Positions 58,053 to 64,000 of a stretch of 64,000 nucleotides of DNA are shown one piece after another (the first letter of the stretch is position 1; every line of letters starts with the position of its first letter). This stretch comes from Sabellastarte sp. h YS-2021 (Eukaryota; Annelida; Polychaeta; Sabellida; Sabellidae): positions 139,688,033 through 139,752,032 of the forward strand of contig OZ024931.1 in assembly GCA_964017235.1 (NCBI GenBank). The letters run 5' to 3'. A model generated the notes under the pieces. That model searched no databases. It had not been told where the DNA came from and saw only the letters and a list, made by a program, of their open reading frames with translations. The translations under genes and the position numbers were made by a program.

Positions 58053-58240
58053 AATCGACAGAAAAGGAGCACTGCCGCATCCTGAAGAAAAATGAGGAAT
58101 TGATAAAGCGAAAAATAACGTTGGAAAAGTCTCTCATAGACATCTTTTTGCATAGAATTAGTGGGTTAGATGAATGTGATGATGAAAAGCGCATGCCACA
58201 AAGGATAAGAGAAGCTGAGGCTGTTTCTTTCCCCATAAAG
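58053..58240 (+). CDS. Exon: N-terminal half of a CARD-like domain (copy 2)
   Basis: Acceptor TGCATTTACATTTCAG and donor AAAG|GTGAAT bound a 188-base exon, phase 1 in and phase 0 out, like the 191-base exon at 49600. It reads EKEHCRILKKNEELIKRKI, then a segment with SLIDIFLHR and ECDDEKRMPQRIREAEAVSF, ending PIK. It lacks one codon relative to copy 1. The G left over from the linker exon (54403) completes a GAA codon. The flanking introns match those of copy 1 on both sides. The frame is open with conserved helix residues, suggesting selection. The matching C-terminal half should lie downstream and was not recognised before the window end. Confidence 0.75.
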
Positions 58241-58577
58241 GTGAATACATTTATATTTTTCTACTAACAAGCATAAGATGATAGACAACTATTACCGGGT
58301 CTGAGCTGTGACAATTGTTTGTTTTGATAAAAATGTATTCCAGAGCCAGTAAAGAATGCATTTTTGATTAATTTTCAACACACGGCTTTTTCTGATTTAG
58401 TGCCCGCCATATCTGTGTCTGCTGCAGCTTTTTGGCACTGGTGTGTAACATCTCGCAACAAAGTTCATTTGTAGTTGAAAATGTTACAAACATGTGACAT
58501 CAACGAGCCTTAATTATGAGAACACTTAAATAAAACTTGTGAAAATAGTTACAATATTATTATCTTATACTAGTATT

Positions 58578-58735
58578 GGGAGCTTCGGTGGTGCAGTGGT
58601 AACACAATCACTCTTACCTCTGATATTTCCTTTGCATTGTATGGCAGTATACAGTACAGAATCTTAATCAACTAGATGTTTTTGTTTCTTCCACACTTCT
58701 AACTGACTATCACAATATAACAAGTAAAATTTTCT
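58578..58735 (+). mobile_element. Degraded tRNA-derived SINE in the CARD intron, copy 2
   Basis: GAGCTTCGGTGGTGCAGTGG (box A), TAACACAATCACTCTTACCT, a CAGTATACAGTACAGAATCT part and CACTTCTAACTGACTATCAC follow the SINE plan with an internal deletion. It is in the same place relative to the exon as the copy at 49910-50150. Confidence 0.7.
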
Positions 58736-58890
58736 TCTCCAAAATAATTCTGCCAACATTTGCCAAATGATAGTTACAAAAAAGGTTGTTAGTGCAGATA
58801 GCGATTAATGTTGTTGAAATGGCTGAAATTTTGATGTTTTACTGTAAAATATTTGGTGTCACAAATGATCGGCATTCTTACCACTTGAAG

Positions 58891-59034
58891 TTTTTTTATT
58901 TATTTGGGGTTTTATGTTGCTTCCAACACTGTATTTGTCATATCACAATGGGTAGTGGGAAGGGCAGAGGAAACCAGTAAATAGAGTTCGTCAGGGTTCT
59001 GTACTGTAAACTGCCAACCAACGGCAAGCAACTA
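58891..59034 (-). mobile_element. tRNA-derived SINE, reverse, 5'-truncated
   Basis: Reverse complement of the SINE 3' half: TTATTTGGGGTTTTATGTTG, CTTCCAACACTGTA, TGGGTAGTGGGAAGGGCAGA and CTGCCAACCAACGGCAAGCA. The head is missing. It ends where the Harbinger remnant begins. Confidence 0.8.
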
Positions 59035-59052
59035 CATCACATATTCGCAGTA

Positions 59053-59821
59053 TATTCCCAGTGAGAGATACAGAAGCCTGATGTATGGCTTTTATGTGGT
59101 CCACAACAGCATTTCCAAGATTGCCATCAGTGCTGTGATGCCATTTTTGATGAATATGCGGATGAAGTTATGCATTTCTCGAGGACCAGTAATCAGTGGA
59201 AAGCTGTGGCTGCAGAATTTTCTTCAAGATAGAACTTTCACCATACCTTTTGGACAATAGATGGCAAGCACATGACAATCAAATGTCCTAAGAATGGTGT
59301 GTCATTGTATTTCAACTACAAGGATTTCCGCTCAATCATTCTGTGGATACCTACAAGTCCATGTGGGCAGATGTGGGTATAGATGGTTGAAGCTCTGATG
59401 CACAGATATTTAACCAGTTAGGACTGAAGTCAGGCATCATCGGAAGTGCACTACAAGTCCCAGAAGCTGAACCACTTCCCAGTGATGGCTGACAATGCAA
59501 CAGTCTCTGATTGATAATGATGGCTTTTCACTTTGCAAGTGGCTGATGAAGCAGTGGGCTTCCAGTTTACCAGAAACTTTCATGTGCACGCCGGGTTGTG
59601 GAGAATGTATTCAGCATTATGGTTAATAGATTTGGCCGTGTACTCACCACTATGAATGGACAATGCCTGGACAAAGAAGACAGGGTTTGAACTTGCATGA
59701 CATAAAGGAGGTTACTTCTGATAATAGGGACACTCAAATGGCTAGGAAGCAGAGACTGTACCTGAAACATTATTACAATTCACCTGTGGGTGCCACAGCA
59801 TGGCACAGTGATATGATATGA
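59053..59821 (+). pseudogene. PIF/Harbinger DDE transposase, decayed
   Basis: Plus frames read ERYRSLMYGFYVVHNSISKI (59061 on), then after a frameshift DEYADEVMHFSRTSNQWKAV, a stretch with FHHTFWTIDGKHMTIKCP (59234 on; the first catalytic Asp in IDGKH), NGVSLYFNYKDFRS, a region near 59460-59560 where the second catalytic Asp would lie (MADNATVSD), HVHAGLWRMYSALW and a C-terminal end YLKHYYNSPVGATAWHSDMI. The motif order is that of PIF/Harbinger nucleases. Several stops and shifts make it inactive. The Myb-like partner gene is not adjacent, although a Myb/SANT exon exists at 14219-14390. Confidence 0.8.
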
Positions 59822-59991
59822 CCTACACTGTTTGGGGATATTTCCTTCTTTGGGGTTAATTCTTTCTTTTAAATAGAGGTGCCTGTGTAATTTTAAAATA
59901 AAGTCAGTTTTATTGAAATGCGGTTTTAATCTCTTTTTATTGGCAAAGACATATATGGTTATGAGACATTTGATCCTCTAACAGACGACAT

Positions 59992-60125
59992 AGGTCATCT
60001 GTAAAGCTTGGTCGTACAAACTCCAGTGAATTAAAGGTCAAACTAAGATATCCAAGGTCATCTGAAATCTTGGTCGTACAAACTTCAGGGAAATAAAGGT
60101 CAAACACAGATCTCAAAGGTCATCT
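59992..60125. repeat. Tandem repeat, 62-bp unit, just over 2 copies
   Basis: AGGTCATCTG starts units at 59992, 60054 and 60117. Each full unit contains CTTGGTCGTACAAACT and TAAAGGTCAAAC. Confidence 0.85.
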
Positions 60126-60162
60126 GCAGTAGTCTTAGATTTCTCATGAATGAAATTATGGA

Positions 60163-60285
60163 ACAGCCAAGCTCATATGCTTTGGTATTTGCTAACAAGT
60201 ACTCAAGGCAAGGTGTCAAACAGTAAAGGCCATATGCTTTGGTATTTGTTAACAAGTACTCAAGGCAAGGTGCCAAACAGCCAAT
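60163..60285. repeat. Tandem repeat, 57-bp unit, about 2 copies
   Basis: Two units share CATATGCTTTGGTATTTG, TAACAAGTACTCAAGGCAAG and GTG-CAAACAG with few differences. It lies next to the 62-bp array. Confidence 0.85.
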
Positions 60286-60289
60286 ATCA

Positions 60290-62085
60290 GCAAGCAGCTT
60301 TGGTCATTCTGTGTATGATTAGCAGACTTTTTACTGATTAAAACAAAATGAATAAAAAGCGAAAATGAACAATAACATGAACAGATTAATAACTTTCTCA
60401 AAAATATTTCTTAATATCAATTAAAATATCTACAAGAAAACAATCACACTCTCTGGGTAAGAGTGGTAGGGTCAGGTGCAACTGTCTGAAAAATGTACTG
60501 TCTGCTTGCTTGAGGCTTATGTTGCCACTTTTTTAATGTTGCATCTTACATGACGTAGCGTAATTCACAAAGTAGTAATGTAATTCGCTTTTATCAGTTA
60601 CATCTACTTGTCTTTAAATCTAGCCCAATCTGATGTTAAAAAGTTCTTAAAATTAATATGAAATTCTCTAAAATCAATAAGTCAATAATTCAGTACTTTA
60701 TTATTGACAACAATTCACTCTTTTGTTTTTACATTTATGCTCTCATTGACTACAGTCAATTGTTGCAGCATGGAATCAACTTGTGGAAGGGTGGGAGAGG
60801 CGGATGGCATTTACTTAAAAAATATGTAGTTCATCTGTAGTTTTGCTTGAACCTTATGGATGCATTTTTCTGTACATATAAAATAAGAGATACCAGAGTA
60901 AATATTCAAAGTAATAAGAGATACCAGAGTAAATATTCAAAGTGCTTCTTAAGAGTGGAATTAGCTCAAATAGATGCGCAGGCAAAAACAATGCCAGTGT
61001 GTCCGAAAAAAGAAGCAGAGAAGGCCAGAAAATACTGTATACTTACAAAAGACTAGTAATGGGATGTTTCCTTAAAAATGTTAAAAGTCCACTAAAATAT
61101 GTTTTTGCGTTGAAACCAAAATATGAAGAAGGCCCAGTTTTGTTGTCTGATTGTTAATGCAAACAGTAAAGGGCCGGGAATGCTGAAACTTCATGCTTTT
61201 GTTCAAACAGAACCAGGCTATGATGGTGTCAGAAAATACATCCATCATTTGTAGTCAGTGTTTTGTGGGTAGATGTTCTAAGCTAACTTATGATACTTTA
61301 GAGAATACATAACTTACAAGACAATGGTAAGTACAACGAAGACTAGTCAAATTGATTACATCTACCATTCTCAGAAATTGATTTTGTAGCAGCTCAAAAA
61401 ATGGCTTGTGAAACATTGATTTGTCAAATTTATCATGTTTGCCTATCTCTTCGTCCATTAGAGTATGCCATCACTGCTTCTGGGGAGAGTTTCCACAATG
61501 GTGATGTTTTTCAGTGTGCCTTATTGAAATTAAATTAAAACTTTAGAGTACACCAGTAGAGTTCAATTATCTTGTTCAACTTACGAGATATGTGTTGCAG
61601 TTGTATATCCTATTAAACATTGGAATAGTATATAGGACATGGGTTTGCACATAATACAATAGTTACTATGATGAGAACATTAACAAACATTTATGTTTTT
61701 GTTTATTTTGCCTCTACTGTGTTATCATGTACTGATTCATGTTTCAAGAAGTATTGCCTTGTGATGCAAGATATTTTTGATATATCATGAAATACTTTAC
61801 TACCCCATACATAATTATATTAGAAATAATCATAACTGTTCCTCCTTTTGAAGTCCAAATATCACAAATGTCAAACTTCAGCGAAATCAGCTTCTTTGTG
61901 TATACTGTGTATATTTTGTATTTATTATGTGTTCATTTATTCTGTTTCTTTAAAATGGTTTCCAATCATCACCTTCTTTCGGGAATATTCCATGTTCTTT
62001 GTCAATTCATATATTGTCTGTTTGTAGTCTTTGTACATTTAACAGTCAAAACTGTTACTATTGGTGCCGTTTGGAGTGCAACATC
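60290..62085. other. Non-coding DNA between tandem repeats and the LINE
   Basis: No gene is supported. A perfect 31-base tandem duplication lies at 60882-60912 and 60913-60943, with core AATAAGAGATACCAGAGTAA. The expected C-terminal CARD half-exon was looked for here and not found. The plus frame 61787-62104 is hydrophobic AT-rich noise or the 5' region of the LINE that follows. Confidence 0.4.
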
Positions 62086-63177
62086 TGTTTCCAATGACAG
62101 ATAGCAATTTTCTGGTATTGTCTGCAAATTGCCAAGGCCTAAGGGACAAAAAAGGCGAGCTGATGTTATTAGCTATCTAAGCAGGAAAATTCTTACCATC
62201 CTTTGCCTACAAGATACTCATTGGACTAACGAGGATGAAAATATATAAATAACCTATGGAAAGGAGAGTGCTTTATAAACGGAAATAGAACAAACTCCTG
62301 TGGAGTTGCAATTTTAATAAACACTAATATAGAATATTCGGTTCAAAACATCCACAGAGACCAAAATGGGAACCTCTTAGTGTTAGGCATAAGCATAAAT
62401 AACATGATATTTAGACTATTTAATGTGTATGCACCGAACACAGACTCCCCGACCTTTTTTCATGAACTCAATATGCTTATCCAAGAAGGAGCACAGGACT
62501 ACACCCTCATTTGCGGTGATCTATATCTGGCGTTAAACACAAATATGGACACTTGTAATTATAAACATGTAAATAACCCACAGTCACGCTGAGTGCTTAT
62601 AAACACCATGAACACCGGTGATTTGATAGATTTCTTCAGAGCCATACACCCAAATACAAAGTGTTATACTTGGTGGAGACATAATCCTAGCAAACAAGCC
62701 AGACTAGATTACTTTATAGGCTCACAGACATTGTTAGATCTAATAACAAAGTGCAATATTAGCGCCGAATACAGATCAGATCATTCATCAATTGAGCTAA
62801 TCCTCAAATTCAGTGAATTCAAAAGAGGTAAGGGGATATGGAAGCTTAATTGCTAGCTTTTAAAGGCCAAAGACTACCTGGATTTAATAAATAAAACAAT
62901 AAAAGATGTAATGGTTAAATATGCAGCAAAAATATACAATATTGAGAAAATTGATCAAATTAGTTTTGATAAGATCCATTTAACCATAGGAGATCATCTC
63001 TTTCTGGAAACTTTACTTCTAGAACTGAGAGGGACTACAATACAATATATGACACGATTAAAAAAAACAGACCAATGAGGAACAAAAACTAATGAAATTG
63101 AACAACTGGAATCGCAGGAAAATGACAACTTGACTGTACTAACAGAAAAAAATTCAAATTTACTATAGCAACCTCTT

Positions 63178-63408
63178 GGGGGCCACGGTGGCAGAGTGGT
63201 AACACTCTCGCCTCCCACCTCTGAGGCTGGGGTTCGATTCTTGGCACGGCCTCAAGTGGGAAAGCTGGTAGTTGCTTGCCGTTGGTCGGCCATTTACAGT
63301 ACAGAACCGTAACGAATTGTATGTACTGGTTCCATCTGCCCTTCCAACTATCCGTTGTGATATGACCTGTACAGTGTTGAAAGAGATGTATAACCCCAAA
63401 TAAATAAA
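63178..63408 (+). mobile_element. Complete tRNA-derived SINE inserted in the LINE
   Basis: Box A TGGCAGAGTGGT at 63189-63200 and box B GGTTCGATTC at 63231-63240 are canonical. The body and tail match the copy at 43767, ending CCCCAAATAAATAAA. A perfect 14-base duplication TATAGCAACCTCTT flanks it (63164-63177 and 63409-63422). It is younger than the LINE copy it interrupts. Confidence 0.95.
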
Positions 63409-63564
63409 TATAGCAACCTCTTCAAGTCCCATAATGTTGATGAAACTCCCATTTCATCTATTATAAAGGATAAAAATATCCGAAAACTAGATGATAATGC
63501 TTCAAACCAGCTTGAAGGAAAATTGACAGTTGAAGAAATCTCATATGCCCTAAAAATATGAAAA

Positions 63565-63664
63565 ACGATAAATCTCCAGGTATTGATGGCTTCACGGTGG
63601 GAGAATATGAAATATGACAAACGATAAATCTCCAGGTATTGATGGCTTCACGGTGGGAGAATAA
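63565..63664 (+). repeat. 56-bp direct duplication in the LINE RT start
   Basis: ACGATAAATCTCCAGGTATT and the next 24 bases, through GGTGGGAGAATA, occur at 63565 and again at 63621. This duplicates the block coding KSPGIDGFTVGE and destroys the frame. Confidence 0.9.
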
Positions 63665-64000
63665 AATTTGTTGTCCTGCGTGCTTTGAGCAAAGGATTTG
63701 AACAGGGTGAAATGTCAAAAACCCTCAAATATGCAGTAATAACATGCATACCCCAGGCCACAAAAGCAAGAAATATATTTAAAAACTGGAGACCAATATC
63801 ACTCTTATCTGTAATTTACAAAATAAATTCAGCCAGCAATGCCAATAGACTCAAACCACATTTGGACTATTTAATATCAAAAAACCCAGTCAGGTTTCCT
63901 AACAGGAAGATATATTGGAGAAAATGCATGTCTTGTCTATGATATTCTTCATGAAACTCAAAAGGAAAAAATCCCAGAACTTTTAATGCTTATCGATTTT

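Larger units (their letters stand above)
62093..64000 (+). pseudogene. L1/Tx1-like LINE ORF2: endonuclease and RT start, runs off window
   Basis: From the ATG at 62093 the frame opens MTDSNFLVLSANCQGLRDKK, the start of an APE-type endonuclease. In shifting frames come ILCLQDTHWTNEDE, NGNRTNSCGVAILINT, RLFNVYAPNTDSPTFFHE, YTLICGDLYLALN and KQARLDYFIGS followed by SDHSSIEL, the terminal SDH block. The RT start is at about 63565: NDKSPGIDGFTV, then KNWRPISLLSVIYK (63780 on), a SASNANRLKPHL-like part, and RYIGENACLVYDILHETQK-like sequence up to the window end. It is broken by stops, a SINE (63178-63408) and a 56-base duplication. The RPISLLN-YKI-A-RLK pattern fits L1/Tx1. The 25575-27222 relic is from the same broad group. 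Confidence 0.8.

Noticed and set aside
63189..63240. tRNA gene suggested by box A and box B
   Set aside because: The sequence has no acceptor stem pairing or anticodon arm of a real tRNA, and it is flanked by a SINE body and a target-site duplication.

Overview
The window is AT-rich, intron-dominated eukaryotic DNA, almost certainly from a metazoan. The repeat mix supports this: DIRS-like tyrosine-recombinase retrotransposons, an endonuclease-bearing Penelope-like element, L1/Tx1-like and L2/CR1-like LINEs, a PIF/Harbinger transposase, tRNA-derived SINEs and a SINE with a 5S-rRNA-like internal promoter. That mix is typical of aquatic invertebrates. A lophotrochozoan such as a mollusc is my guess, but the sequence alone does not settle it. 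There are no bacterial-style operons, and nearly every longer open frame is a decayed mobile element.

The best host-gene signal is a chain of short plus-strand exons at 49600-49790, 52123-52222, 54284-54403 and 58053-58240. All have consensus splice sites and mutually compatible phases (1-0, 0-1, 1-1, 1-0). The first two together encode one death-fold domain, most like a CARD, split by a phase-0 intron. The third is a polar linker, and the fourth is a second copy of the CARD N-terminal half. A relative of the linker exon lies at 22041-22115 in matching flanking intron sequence. Several non-coding blocks also recur at low identity (16000/29800/35500; 28350/34950; 30600/38600; 5100/39750). The window therefore looks like part of a large locus that grew by old segmental duplication and was then filled with transposons. 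A separate minus-strand exon (14219-14390) encodes a Myb/SANT-like domain.

Layout. 0.9-4.5 kb: broken DIRS elements with an inverted duplication. 5.7-9.3 kb: a cluster of inverted-repeat elements, one with an internal minisatellite and one carrying a FLYWCH-like fragment. 10.9-12.9 kb: a repeat island, a decayed MADF-like transposon gene and a histone-type 3' hairpin. 14.2 kb: Myb/SANT exon. 20.3-21.6 kb: DIRS gag and RT remnant. 22.0 kb: linker-like exon. 25.6-27.2 kb: 3' end of an L1/Tx1-like LINE. 28-39 kb: duplicated blocks with a GC-rich repeat island, a 5S-like SINE, a second tRNA-like SINE family and an L2-like LINE. 41.1-42.7 kb: palindromic and tandem repeats and a MITE. 43.8 kb: intact SINE. 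45.4-47.2 kb: Penelope pseudogene. 49.6-58.2 kb: CARD exons with an L2 LINE, a DIRS element and SINEs in their introns. 59.1-59.8 kb: Harbinger transposase pseudogene. 62.1-64.0 kb: L1/Tx1-like LINE interrupted by a fresh SINE and running off the window.

All assignments come from reading translations and repeats by eye. No alignment or database search was run.
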